Positions 7,232 to 16,466 of a DNA stretch of 55,931 nucleotides are shown here, piece by piece. Each line of letters opens with the position of its first letter. The first letter of the stretch is position 1. The notes under the pieces were generated by a model. That model was not told the origin of the DNA. It did not search any database and worked only from the letters and a program-made list of their open reading frames with translations. Both the position numbers and the translations under genes were made by a program. This DNA comes from Clostridia bacterium (lineage in GTDB: Bacteria; Bacillota; Clostridia; UMGS1883), in NCBI GenBank assembly GCA_017440585.1, contig JAFSGW010000049.1:1-55931 (forward strand), given 5' to 3'.

Positions 7232-8956
7232 TCAGAATATAACCTCGTAGTCATCAAGGCTGAATATATCGGAATATTCACCGTCACCGGAGAGGTCAAG
7301 CTCAACAGGCACGCTGTAATATACGCACTCAACATATTTTTCCTGCTCGGTGTCATATCTCAGGTACACATAATTATTATGTGTTGACATATCCGCAAAT
7401 TTAGTGCTTGTACTGCTCATCTTACTGCTTCCTACAGTAACAACATACTTACCGTTCTGAATTGCAAGACCCACCTTGCGTCCCATAGCTCCCGATGCAC
7501 CTATATACTCCACAGTTTCGCTTCCTCCAATATTGCAGGTAAGCTTTGCTCTGTTCTTTCTTGTAGCTTTACCCACAATATTCTTATACTTTGTGCTGCC
7601 GTCTCCGGGGTTGTATTCACCGTAGGAAGCTTCAAATTTCTCCTTACTTACAGGTATACCCATGCTTGCCAGAAGCTCAACTGCAGAAACCTTGTTTTCC
7701 TGATTTGTGCCTACCATAATAACGCTGCCGGGTACAACGTCCTTCATGCTTTCTGCAAGACCCATAACCGTAATAACATCAGAAAGCTCATATGTAACCT
7801 CATTTCCGTCCTTAAAGCCCTTAATCTGTGTGGCAGTAACCTCGCTTACTACGGTAACCTTATCCTCCTGGTTAAAGGTGTAGGAAATAGTGTTGGGAAG
7901 CTTAAACTTAAAGCTTAAAACTCCGTTTTCAAGCTTTGCATCGGAAATATATGTTGTAGCTACAGAATTGTTGTTATTTATTCTTATGTAATCCATCCAC
8001 CATGTGGGGATTGCAACCGGGTTGAAGAAACCGTCTTCATCACCTAAAGGCGTAATTGTAACAGATGTGCTTCCGTCAGAATTCAATACGCTTTCCACGT
8101 TAAAATACAAATCTCCCGTATAAGCGCCATCGCCAGTAAGCCTTGCACTCATTGTACCATTCTTTGAATATGTAAGGCGAATACCTGACTGATTTACATA
8201 TGCAGCCAATACTTCCTTCACCGCAGAATCGATTGTATAGGGCAAATCGCTGTCGAGCTCAGCAGAGCTGTTTTTTAAAATACCCACGCTCACCTGATAA
8301 ATGCTTCTTGTAACGGAGCCTTCCGTGAATTCTGCAGTTGTTCCGTCAAAAATGGGAACACGTGCATATGCTGTTGCTGTGAACTTACGGTTGTAGTTGC
8401 CTTCTGCAAGGTTTGCAACAACAGCCGTGAAAATGCTGTGCTCTTCGTTCTGGAACCTTTCCGCCTTTATGTAAGCTGCCTCTTCACTGCCCTCTGCAGT
8501 AATCTTAACACCAAACTCCACTCCGCTGTCGTTAAGAACTGTATCTGCATAATCACAGCTTGCCAGGAACCTGATACCGCTGTCCTTTGTATCGGAAAGC
8601 TTGCCCTCTTCTGTAACAGTAACATTGCCCACTCTCACCTGTGCACCGTCAACCATACGAAGTCCCAGTGCGAGTGCACCTGCATTTGTAAGGTCAAGGT
8701 CGCCCGTAAGCTTGAAATATTTACCTGCAGGGTAATAAACTCCATCTGCCTCTATTACAACCGCATTCTCATTTTCCGCCGCAAGCTTAACACTGTCCTT
8801 TTCGGAAACAGTTCTGTCTGCATTTATAGGGGCACCGTTAACATAAACCGTTATGCCTTCACCAAGTGTGATTTTGTACGCCTCTGCCGCATTTGCCACA
8901 TTTACCATCCCTGTCAGCATAACCATCGCAATCAATACCGCTAAAATTCGTCTCAT
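7232..8956 (-). CDS. Large secreted protein of unknown function
   Basis: The 574-aa protein has a clean signal peptide (MRRILAVLIAMVMLTGM, likely cleaved after NAA near residue 23). The mature protein is rich in beta-strand-like alternating residues, Thr, Val and Asn, with no cysteine cluster and no C-terminal anchor that I can see. An early segment (ITVYVNGAPINADRTV) resembles a small beta domain, and SGIRFLASC recurs in cell-surface proteins of clostridia. No catalytic motif is recognised. It starts 21 nt after the GH43 gene and shares its promoter and terminator, so it is probably an accessory surface protein for carbohydrate handling. Confidence 0.8.
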   Translation of the reverse strand: MRRILAVLIAMVMLTGMVNVANAAEAYKITLGEGITVYVNGAPINADRTVSEKDSVKLAAENENAVVIEADGVYYPAGKYFKLTGDLDLTNAGALALGLRMVDGAQVRVGNVTVTEEGKLSDTKDSGIRFLASCDYADTVLNDSGVEFGVKITAEGSEEAAYIKAERFQNEEHSIFTAVVANLAEGNYNRKFTATAYARVPIFDGTTAEFTEGSVTRSIYQVSVGILKNSSAELDSDLPYTIDSAVKEVLAAYVNQSGIRLTYSKNGTMSARLTGDGAYTGDLYFNVESVLNSDGSTSVTITPLGDEDGFFNPVAIPTWWMDYIRINNNNSVATTYISDAKLENGVLSFKFKLPNTISYTFNQEDKVTVVSEVTATQIKGFKDGNEVTYELSDVITVMGLAESMKDVVPGSVIMVGTNQENKVSAVELLASMGIPVSKEKFEASYGEYNPGDGSTKYKNIVGKATRKNRAKLTCNIGGSETVEYIGASGAMGRKVGLAIQNGKYVVTVGSSKMSSTSTKFADMSTHNNYVYLRYDTEQEKYVECVYYSVPVELDLSGDGEYSDIFSLDDYEVIF

Positions 8957-8977
8957 AAAAGCAACCTCTTTCTTTTG

Positions 8978-11971
8978 TTATCTTAACGGTCTGAGGCTTT
9001 CCATGCTCTCAAACCAATAAGTCCTTACTTTAACCCCTGTTTTTTTGTATCCGAGAACAACCTCGTTCCCGGTGGCAAAATCCACAAGCCTCTGCTCGGC
9101 ACTTATCATTGTGCCCTCTTCGTTATACTGTGTTATAACCGCTGTAAAGCTTTTTACCCCGGCATTGTCCTGTACAAAGGTAATTGTATCCTCACCAATA
9201 TTGCAGGCAATGGTCAGCTCCTTACCAAAAAGCTCTTTAACCTCAGCCTCCGTTATTGCTCTGTCATAAATATAGAACTCGTCAATTGTGCCGTCAAAAT
9301 ATTTGTCATTTGACCACATGGACTTACCTATATAACAGTAGGGTATGGTGTGCTTTATCTCGTAGGGGTCAAGCCTCACGTTTTCTGCTTCGCCTGCCAA
9401 TTCCCCGTCAATATATATCCGCATCACATCCCCCTCCTGCATCATAACAAGATGGGTCCATCTGCCCGTTTCAATATCAACATCCACCGAAATGCCCTTT
9501 TCGTAACTATGGCTTCCTGCGGTGATTGCACCTCTCAGGCGGTTTTGAGCGTAGAAAGGCGTTAAAAACATATATCTGTTTGTATCTGTGCCAAAGTCAA
9601 ACACTCTCTGGGTTTGCTCCTTTACATCGGGCTTTATCCATGCAGCTACGGTATAGTCCTCAAGACCCGTAAGTGCCTCGGAGGGGATTACTGCATAGCT
9701 GTCACTTGTGCCGTTAAGCTCAAGCCCCAACCCGCCGCTTATACCCTGCGCAATTGTGGCGGAGGAGGTCAACTGCGCATCATTAAAATTTCCCGACTTA
9801 TCGTATCCGTCTTCAAAATCGTAGTAAATAACGGGGTTTTTCTTTGCCTCAATTCTCTCGGCAACGCTCTTTCCGTACTTTTTCTCAAGAGCATCCACCT
9901 CAGCTTTTGAAACTGTTATAACATAACCGTGTCTGGGGGTAAAATCGAAGGAATAATCCCTTCTGTCAAGCTGATTAAAATTAACCATGTCCTCGGTTTC
10001 CGTCATAATAAAGAAGCCGTCATTATAAGCATCATAAATAAGGTGGTATTTGTCCTCATTCATAAGCTTGAATATACCGCTGCCCTCAATTGCCACATCG
10101 TTGCCACGGCTGTTCTTTCTGGGCAAAGCATTTATTCTCTCACTGTAAGGACCGCCTGCATGAAGGCTCTTCACAACATATATACCGCCTGCACTCTCAT
10201 CCTTAACGTACATATAGTACACTCCGTCCTTATAAACAATGTCGGAGTCAATATCGCTCAGATTATCCTGCCTCTTATACAGAATTTCAGGCTTTGTTAT
10301 AAGGGTTTTCATGTCATGGGAATAAACCTTGTACATCTGCGTAGCACCGCCACTTGAAAGTGCAAGGTATATCATATATGCACCGTATTCACCCGTTTCC
10401 TCATCATAGAACTCAGGGTCCCATATAGCCTGGGGTGCCCATGCACGGTTGTACCAGCCAAACTGGTTAAAGTCAATAATTGTACCCTCGTCCCAGGTTA
10501 TTAAGTCTTCGCTTTCAAAAATGATAATACTCGACTGACTTGACCAGCCGTCATAGGAGCGCATGTCCGTAAATATAGCATAGTAAAGCCCGTTCTGACC
10601 CTGCATAATGAAGGGGTCACGCATACACTTATGCCCTATTGTGCTCTCCAGGACAGGATTACCACCATTAATTTTGTTGAAATTGTAGCCGTCACGGCTT
10701 AAACCGTAGTACATTCTTTCCTGCTCGGGACGGTTACCCTCAAAGTATGCAAAAAGATATGCAAAATCCTCTTCCTTAACTGTAATATCATACTTTTTGC
10801 TTACTGTTTTTCCGTTATATGTACTGAAAAGATAAAGCTCTGTGGACTTATCGCCCATGCCCGAGGGATTACGCTTAATTTCGCCCTCGTCTGTTATAAC
10901 GCTCTCGTCCATAGACTCCCAGCGAAGCTTGCTTCCGTATTTGCTCTCCTTTGTAAGATACAAATCCTCCTTCAGGTTTTTAAGGTTGCCCACAAGGAAA
11001 ACTGCATCAATGTCCATCTGTGCCATCTCTTCATCAGTGTACTGATGAATAACATTAAAGCCGAACACTCTCTTTGCACTGTTGCCTTCGCTGTCTGTAA
11101 AGGTTGCAGTAAGGTTTGCCCAGGCATCAATATCAAGCCTTGTAACCTTACCTTTATTTGTAAGCACCTGCTCGTTGTCGCTTTCCCATGTAACCTTTAA
11201 GCCTGCATATTCCTCAGGCAGGGTAATGTCCCCGTAAAGGTCATAGCTTTCAAACATGTAGTTTTCCGCAACTATGGCAACATCAGCCTTTTTCGATGCC
11301 GCCTTATGCTCTTTGTAAATTTCTTCAATTTCATCTGCTGTAAGAGCTCTTCCGTACACCCTGAAGTCCTCAATATAGCCTTTGAAGTAGCTGTCACCTG
11401 TGTACTGGCTCTTTGCAAGGTAATTCTGGTTTGTGTCACCAAGGCTCGAGGGGAGAAGGTCGCTTGTGGTTTCATTCACCATGTTGCCGTCAACGTACAT
11501 CCTCTTTGTCTTTCCGTCCATAACAATGGCAACAGATGCCCATTCTCCTCGCTGCACACTGTCCGTTTTCATCTCTGCCTGTTCACTCCACCAGCCAACG
11601 TTTGTCATGGCAAAACGCATATTACTTCCCGAGTTTGTATTCAGAAACAGATAATTGTTTGAGCCCGTGCCCACAGTAAAGGTAAACTGGTTTGCCCCGT
11701 CCATTTCAGGGCGGACATTTATAAGAAAAGTAACCTTCTCCTCACCAGATACAATATTGTCTGGCATATGGATATAATCGTCTGACCCGTCAAAATAGGC
11801 GTAGGAGTTTTTAATCTGTGCTCCGTAGTTTACGCCCTTTGTAATTTCACCTTCAAAATCGTAATGCAGAATAGCATTTTCGTCCTCTGCAAAAACAGCA
11901 GGTATAACCGAAACAGTCATCACAGCCCCCAGTATTCCCGCCAAAACCTTTTTCATTTTTCTCTTTATCAT
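8978..11971 (-). CDS. Secreted GH43-family glycoside hydrolase with two LamG domains
   Basis: The 997-aa protein has a signal peptide, a LamG/concanavalin-like domain (about 30-220), two atrophied bacterial Ig-like domains (about 233-312 and 320-398), a five-bladed GH43-type catalytic region (about 400-705), a second LamG domain (about 712-915) and a short C-terminal tail. In the catalytic region I see the acidic RDPF motif near residue 450, WAPQAIWDPEF near 510, DSDIVYKDGVYYMYV near 570 and the acid IEGSG near 627, the usual GH43 layout. GH43 enzymes attack arabinan- or xylan-type side chains; the precise substrate cannot be read from sequence. Start at 11971 is supported by GGAGGAG six bases upstream. 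No sortase signal is seen. Confidence 0.85.
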   Translation of the reverse strand: MIKRKMKKVLAGILGAVMTVSVIPAVFAEDENAILHYDFEGEITKGVNYGAQIKNSYAYFDGSDDYIHMPDNIVSGEEKVTFLINVRPEMDGANQFTFTVGTGSNNYLFLNTNSGSNMRFAMTNVGWWSEQAEMKTDSVQRGEWASVAIVMDGKTKRMYVDGNMVNETTSDLLPSSLGDTNQNYLAKSQYTGDSYFKGYIEDFRVYGRALTADEIEEIYKEHKAASKKADVAIVAENYMFESYDLYGDITLPEEYAGLKVTWESDNEQVLTNKGKVTRLDIDAWANLTATFTDSEGNSAKRVFGFNVIHQYTDEEMAQMDIDAVFLVGNLKNLKEDLYLTKESKYGSKLRWESMDESVITDEGEIKRNPSGMGDKSTELYLFSTYNGKTVSKKYDITVKEEDFAYLFAYFEGNRPEQERMYYGLSRDGYNFNKINGGNPVLESTIGHKCMRDPFIMQGQNGLYYAIFTDMRSYDGWSSQSSIIIFESEDLITWDEGTIIDFNQFGWYNRAWAPQAIWDPEFYDEETGEYGAYMIYLALSSGGATQMYKVYSHDMKTLITKPEILYKRQDNLSDIDSDIVYKDGVYYMYVKDESAGGIYVVKSLHAGGPYSERINALPRKNSRGNDVAIEGSGIFKLMNEDKYHLIYDAYNDGFFIMTETEDMVNFNQLDRRDYSFDFTPRHGYVITVSKAEVDALEKKYGKSVAERIEAKKNPVIYYDFEDGYDKSGNFNDAQLTSSATIAQGISGGLGLELNGTSDSYAVIPSEALTGLEDYTVAAWIKPDVKEQTQRVFDFGTDTNRYMFLTPFYAQNRLRGAITAGSHSYEKGISVDVDIETGRWTHLVMMQEGDVMRIYIDGELAGEAENVRLDPYEIKHTIPYCYIGKSMWSNDKYFDGTIDEFYIYDRAITEAEVKELFGKELTIACNIGEDTITFVQDNAGVKSFTAVITQYNEEGTMISAEQRLVDFATGNEVVLGYKKTGVKVRTYWFESMESLRPLR

Positions 11972-12004
11972 AAATCTCCTCCAAAGTCATAATCATACAT
12001 AATA

Positions 12005-12033
12005 ATTATACCATTACACGCTGTTACTGTCAA
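12005..12033 (-). promoter_or_regulatory. Promoter of the GH43 operon
   Basis: TTGACA (12028-12033), 17-bp spacer, TATAAT (12005-12010): a perfect consensus on the minus strand. The -35 box directly follows the T-run of the preceding terminator. Confidence 0.9.
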
Positions 12034-12062
12034 CAAAAAAGGTACGGAAAACTCCGTACCTT
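12034..12062 (-). terminator. Terminator after the CARF-nuclease gene
   Basis: Stem GGTACGGA/TCCGTACC (12041-12060) with a 4-nt loop, followed on the minus strand by six T, then directly by the -35 box of the GH43 promoter. Confidence 0.9.
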
Positions 12063-12064
12063 GG

Positions 12065-13132
12065 CTAAATTATGAACTTTTTCACAAAGTCCTTTTTAGT
12101 AAGCTTTTTCACATTTTTAATAACCCTTATACCCATTTCCTCTGCCCTTTTCATAAAGGCAAAATCAGGCTCAAAGGATGAAATCACAAGCATCTTTTTT
12201 GCATACCTTCCCCCGAAACGGCTTGCCACAGTGTCAAGCTTATAAAGCTCTGTGGAATCAACCATCCCGTTTTTGCAGGAAATGAAATATCCCACAGCAC
12301 CACGGGTAAGAAGCACATCAATTTCGTTTTCAACCTCGCCTCTTCCAATCCAGTCAAGCATTACACCGCTCTGTCCGTCATCAAACATTCCTGCTTCCTT
12401 TGCACATATAAAGGTATACATTTCAAGTGCCGTGCCCTGTCTTGAAACAAGGTATCTCACAAGAGTGTTCTTGTACCTTAGTGCATTATCTCTGCCCTTT
12501 ACAAGCCCTGCTCCTCTGAGCTTTGCCCATACCTCGGAGGTTTTGTCACTGCCCTGGTTTTTCCACTTGCCCATAGCACCGTTCCATGCCTGAGGGTCAC
12601 TTTTACAAATCTCCCACACCTTTTCAATGTCACGCTCGGCATCCATGTTTCTTTTCCAGCTTGACGCTTCAATTTCACGGTTTTCATTGGTTGCACGACC
12701 GCCGTGCAGTCTTATAAGCTCCTCCACTGTAAGCTTTATGGGGTAAACTGTGTATTTTTTTGCCGAGTTAACCGCCGTGACAGTTCCCTCCGCCACGTTT
12801 ACAGAGTGCATGGGAAGGCTGTGCTTTTTTGCAACCTCGCCCATGGCAACAAGCATAATATCGTTTCCGCCGGATATGTCAAAGTCGCAATCCGGGAACC
12901 TTAAAGCAATCTCTTCAATCTTTGCCCTGGCTGTTCCCACACAGCTTACGTCAACGTCCTCAGCGATAATTTCTGTTTTAATATTCTTATTTTTAAGAAT
13001 TCTGCCAAGTGCCTCAGAAAAATCCCTTCCCTTGCCCTCTTCATGAAGAAGAACAAGCCTTTCGGGTTTTAAAAGGAGCACACCTGCCGCATTATCCAAT
13101 GCTTCTTCGTCAAAAAATTCAACAACTGTCAT
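12065..13132 (-). CDS. CARF-domain nuclease of the DUF1887/Card1 type
   Basis: The 355-aa protein matches the three-part layout of DUF1887 effectors. The N-terminal CARF-like Rossmann domain (1-140) opens with VEFFDEEALDN and has a ligand-loop candidate SGGNDIMLVAMG near residue 85. A winged-helix region follows (about 150-240). The C-terminal PD-(D/E)xK nuclease has ENEIDV near 268-273 and SCKNG near 284, keeping the acidic and lysine residues. Known relatives (Card1, Can2) are switched on by cyclic tetra-adenylate from type III CRISPR systems and cut nucleic acids. No cas gene or CRISPR array is in this window; it is the last gene of a housekeeping block, 12 nt after a CvpA-like gene. Family call is strong; the activating signal is unknown. 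Confidence 0.88.
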   Translation of the reverse strand: MTVVEFFDEEALDNAAGVLLLKPERLVLLHEEGKGRDFSEALGRILKNKNIKTEIIAEDVDVSCVGTARAKIEEIALRFPDCDFDISGGNDIMLVAMGEVAKKHSLPMHSVNVAEGTVTAVNSAKKYTVYPIKLTVEELIRLHGGRATNENREIEASSWKRNMDAERDIEKVWEICKSDPQAWNGAMGKWKNQGSDKTSEVWAKLRGAGLVKGRDNALRYKNTLVRYLVSRQGTALEMYTFICAKEAGMFDDGQSGVMLDWIGRGEVENEIDVLLTRGAVGYFISCKNGMVDSTELYKLDTVASRFGGRYAKKMLVISSFEPDFAFMKRAEEMGIRVIKNVKKLTKKDFVKKFII

Positions 13133-13144
13133 CTTAATCGTTCC

Positions 13145-13765
13145 TTATTCAAATGGTGTTATATTACTCATTATGCCCACAGCACGGGAGCCTTCTATCC
13201 ACTCTGCCACAACTTCGTTTGAGCTTGAGAGCACACCTAAAAGCAAAACCGCAAGCCACACTACGATAAGGCTTATTGCCAGGCCGCAGCCAAAGCCCAC
13301 AAGAGAGTCGATTTCGTGAATGAGGGGTAGCTTTGTTACAAAGTTCACCGCTCCCGACAAAAGTGAAATAATAAGCTTTGTCACCACAATCAGAAGCACA
13401 AAAACAATTATGTTTATTATAAGCCTTGTAATCGTTTTTGCAAAGGTGTCGGAAAAGCTCTCAACTGCAGTTTCCGCCGTTTCTAAAAATGCTTCTCTCA
13501 CAAAATCGGGCAAAGCGTCAATGCTTTCCATTTCCGCCTCTTCCTCCTTATTATCCACCTTAATATGCTCACGAACTATTTCCTCTAAGTTTTCAGGCAG
13601 CGGTGTTTCATACACCCACTCTGTAAGATAAGGGTACAGCATTGAAGCCACAACAATTGAAAGCACAAAGCCGCCAAGGCTCATAAGTGCCCTCATACCG
13701 CCACGCTTCATCATAATAAAGGAAAATATCAGCACAAAGGAGAGTGCCGCTATATCAAAAACCAA
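13145..13765 (-). CDS. CvpA-family membrane protein
   Basis: The 206-aa protein has four hydrophobic segments (about residues 2-18, 28-45, 110-135, 155-180) and the N-terminal pattern FDIAALSFVLIFSFIMMKRGGMRALMSL seen in CvpA/colicin V production proteins (split here: FDIAALSF, then KRGGMRAL). An acidic loop lies between the second and third helices. The start is a TTG at 13765, supported by AGGAGG eight bases upstream. CvpA proteins are implicated in envelope homeostasis; the exact role here is unknown. The CARF-nuclease gene starts 12 nt downstream. Confidence 0.8.
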   Translation of the reverse strand: MVFDIAALSFVLIFSFIMMKRGGMRALMSLGGFVLSIVVASMLYPYLTEWVYETPLPENLEEIVREHIKVDNKEEEAEMESIDALPDFVREAFLETAETAVESFSDTFAKTITRLIINIIVFVLLIVVTKLIISLLSGAVNFVTKLPLIHEIDSLVGFGCGLAISLIVVWLAVLLLGVLSSSNEVVAEWIEGSRAVGIMSNITPFE

Positions 13766-13777
13766 AGCTTATGCCTC

Positions 13778-14908
13778 CTATCTCATAATAGTGGTGTTAC
13801 CGCCTGCAAAAATCAGTGCCGAGCTTCCTCCCTTGAATGGGATTGCACTCTTTATGGGCGACGTCGCCTCAAAGCTCTTCTTTATTTTGCCGTTGGGCTT
13901 TACCACATCAAAAACCTTTCCGTGTGCCACGCCCACATATCCCCCGTTAACAGAAATATGCTCAATCTTATCAGTGAATGCTGTCTTCCCGCGAAGCTGG
14001 GCATTTTTGTCGTAAATTTCAAGCACACTGCTTCCCACGGGTGCATCCTCGCTTCCCTCAAAGGCAAAGCAGAAAATATCATCCTCGGTTATGTCCGCAT
14101 GGTGAAGACTTCTTCCCGCAAAGCTTACAGAGCCTGCCTTTGCCCCGTCGGAGCGGTAAAAGTCTGCCCCGTTACTACCTAAGCACACAAAGGAGCCGTT
14201 TTTGTTGAAATGCACATTCACATAAAGGTTCGATTCCACAAAAAACTCGCTCTGTCCGTCCTCACGGTTAAACTCTGCCATAACCACATTGCTTCCGGGG
14301 GTTGTAAGGTCAACATTTGCCTCAATCACAATAAGTGTGCGGTTATTGGCACTTATATCCATATCAATAAAGGTATTTTTCGAAATTCTGTAGCGGTAAA
14401 TTGCCTCACCGTTTTTATGGTAAACGGTAATAACTGCATTATAACCCGTCTCCTCAGTGGCAACGGCAAAAAAGCCATTGGCGTTTGTAACAAGTGAAAC
14501 AACCCTGCCGTCGCACTCTATCTCACTTATAACCTCGCCCTCTTTATACATTCTCACCGTCCTGCCTCTGTAGTCGCCCACAACGCAGTACTTTCCTCTC
14601 GTATGCATAATAGGGTCGGAAAGCATAAAATTACTCTCGGTAAGAATGTTTGCATTTTTGTCAACAATGGTAAAATTACCCCCCGACACAATTGCAACGT
14701 GCTCACCGACAGCCGAAGGTTTACCCTTCATGGCAGAGCCTAAGGGTGAATTTGATGCACCGCTCACTCCTAATACTATACGCTCGCCTTCCCCCGTTAT
14801 GCTTGCTTCTTCATAAATCTGGAAAATTGCAATCACCACAAAAAACAGCAGTGCAATTGCCAGAGCCACTGTTATTATAAGCTCCTTAATTTTTGTATTC
14901 TTTACCAT
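13778..14908 (-). CDS. DUF5711-like membrane-anchored beta-propeller protein
   Basis: From the ATG at 14908 (AAGGTG six bases upstream) the protein is 376 aa; a longer TTG start at 14941 is possible but poorly supported. One transmembrane helix at about residues 8-30 is followed by an external region of repeated short beta segments (for example HVAIVSGGNFTIVDKNAN and YCVVGDYRGRTVRMY), typical of a WD40/PQQ-like propeller of the DUF5711 type. No catalytic residues are recognised. It lies between truA and the CvpA-like gene on one strand with gaps of 13 nt or less, so it is probably co-transcribed. Confidence 0.75.
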   Translation of the reverse strand: MVKNTKIKELIITVALAIALLFFVVIAIFQIYEEASITGEGERIVLGVSGASNSPLGSAMKGKPSAVGEHVAIVSGGNFTIVDKNANILTESNFMLSDPIMHTRGKYCVVGDYRGRTVRMYKEGEVISEIECDGRVVSLVTNANGFFAVATEETGYNAVITVYHKNGEAIYRYRISKNTFIDMDISANNRTLIVIEANVDLTTPGSNVVMAEFNREDGQSEFFVESNLYVNVHFNKNGSFVCLGSNGADFYRSDGAKAGSVSFAGRSLHHADITEDDIFCFAFEGSEDAPVGSSVLEIYDKNAQLRGKTAFTDKIEHISVNGGYVGVAHGKVFDVVKPNGKIKKSFEATSPIKSAIPFKGGSSALIFAGGNTTIMR

Positions 14909-14921
14909 CTGTATCACCTTT

Positions 14922-15653
14922 TCAATACACAACTTCTTCAAGTCTTAACCCTTCAGGCGGTGCCGTCACGCCACCTAATCTGCGGTCCTTCTCATCAAGA
15001 ATTTTCTTTACTTCCCCAGATGAGAGCTTGCCGTTACCAACATAAACAAGAGTCCCCACAATAATACGTACCATATTGTACAAAAAGCCGTTTGCCGTTG
15101 CCGTAATGGTAATAAGGTTCCCTTCCTTTTCCACAGTAACCCTTTTAAGGTTTCTCACGGTGGTTTTTGCACTTGACCCCGATGCCATAAAAGCCGTAAA
15201 GTCCTTTTCCCCCACCATGTAGCCTGCCGCTTCCTTCATTTTTTCAACGTCAAGGTGTATGGGATAATGCCACACAAAGCGGGATAAAAACGGGTCATTA
15301 TGCTCACAGTTAAGTATTCTGTAGCGGTAGGTTTTCTCCACCGTATGGTACCTGGCGTTAAAATCCGCAGGCACCTCACAGCACTCAACTGCCCTTATAT
15401 CATCAGGCAGAAACTGATTTAATACAAGGGGTATTTTATGTACGGGTATGGAGGTTTCGCAGTTAAAGTTTGACACATGCATTAAGGCATGCACTCCTGC
15501 ATCAGTCCTCGAACAGCCCGTAACAACTATTTTCTTTTTCATTACCTTCTCTAAGGTATCCTCTAAAACCTCCTGCACCGTAATACCGTTTGGCTGTCGT
15601 TGCCAGCCGTGGTAACAGGTGCCGTCATATTTCAGTGTGAGCTTTAAATTCAT
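14922..15653 (-). CDS. truA: tRNA pseudouridine(38-40) synthase TruA
   Basis: TruA converts U38, U39 and U40 in tRNA anticodon arms to pseudouridine. The 243-aa protein starts MNLKLTLKYDG and has the catalytic aspartate in GCSRTDAGVHA (D51), the YHGWQRQ motif, and FTAFMASGS. I place the start at 15653, where ATG overlaps the ecfT stop as ATGA, rather than at the longer upstream option; this agrees with the family N-terminus. Directly downstream of ecfT, a common clostridial order. Confidence 0.96.
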   Translation of the reverse strand: MNLKLTLKYDGTCYHGWQRQPNGITVQEVLEDTLEKVMKKKIVVTGCSRTDAGVHALMHVSNFNCETSIPVHKIPLVLNQFLPDDIRAVECCEVPADFNARYHTVEKTYRYRILNCEHNDPFLSRFVWHYPIHLDVEKMKEAAGYMVGEKDFTAFMASGSSAKTTVRNLKRVTVEKEGNLITITATANGFLYNMVRIIVGTLVYVGNGKLSSGEVKKILDEKDRRLGGVTAPPEGLRLEEVVY

Positions 15654-16462
15654 AACAAAAATCCCACCATACGATAAATTACTGTAATAATCACAACTGT
15701 CAGCATAAACAAAAATGCAACAGTGTCGCACTTTTTATACTCAAGCCTTTTAAATGCCGTGCGGTTACTGCCCCCTTGGTAGCAGCGGCACTCCATCGCC
15801 ATGGCAAGCTCGTCTGCACGCCTGAAGGCACTCACAAAAAGGGGCACAAAAAGCGGTATCATTCCCTTTACCTTCTTTAAAAAGCCACCGCCTTCAATGT
15901 CATTTCCTCTTGCCGCCTGAGCCTTCATTATTTTTTCTGCCTCCTCTGTGAGGGTAGGTATAAACCTTAAGGCAATGCTCATCATCATTGCCACCTCATG
16001 GGAGGGAAACTTTATTTTTTCCAAAGGCTTAAGAAGCCTTTCGATACCGCTTGTCAATACCATAGGCGAGGTTGTAAGGGTTAAAAGAGTGCTCACCGTC
16101 ACCAGAAGTATAACACGGAGCATCATACCGAAGGCAGAAAAAAGAGCCTCCTTTGTCACACTAAGAACCCATGCCTTAAAAATAACCTCTTCTCCGCTTC
16201 CCATAAAAATATTGATAATCGCCGTAAACACAACAATCAGCCACACGGGCTTCATGCCCTTTACAATATAGGAAAGGGGCACGCGGGAAAGGGCAATAAA
16301 AAGACAGGTTAACACCGTCACAAAGGCATAGTCAACCACACCATGTGCAGTAAAAATCAGAACCATCATCACCGCAAGGGCAATTATCTTGCACCTTGGG
16401 TCAAGTGAATGCACAAAGGATTTCCCGTTATAATATTGTCCTATAGTGATATCTCTGAGCAT
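15650..16462 (-). CDS. ecfT: ECF transporter transmembrane protein EcfT
   Basis: EcfT couples the two ATPases to interchangeable substrate-binding S components for vitamin or metal uptake. The 270-aa protein has the expected hydrophobic segments and the two coupling motifs: ARG in KAQAARGND (about residue 172) and a second charged/Arg pair near FRRADELAMAMECR. Gap to ecfA2 is 4 nt and it overlaps truA by 4 nt. No S-component gene is present, as expected for a group II (shared) ECF module. Confidence 0.95.
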   Translation of the reverse strand: MLRDITIGQYYNGKSFVHSLDPRCKIIALAVMMVLIFTAHGVVDYAFVTVLTCLFIALSRVPLSYIVKGMKPVWLIVVFTAIINIFMGSGEEVIFKAWVLSVTKEALFSAFGMMLRVILLVTVSTLLTLTTSPMVLTSGIERLLKPLEKIKFPSHEVAMMMSIALRFIPTLTEEAEKIMKAQAARGNDIEGGGFLKKVKGMIPLFVPLFVSAFRRADELAMAMECRCYQGGSNRTAFKRLEYKKCDTVAFLFMLTVVIITVIYRMVGFLL

Positions 16463-16466
16463 TTTT

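Noticed and set aside
12065-13132. Restriction endonuclease of a restriction-modification system
   Set aside because: Although the nuclease fold is shared, no methyltransferase partner for DNA is nearby and the N-terminal part fits a CARF domain much better.
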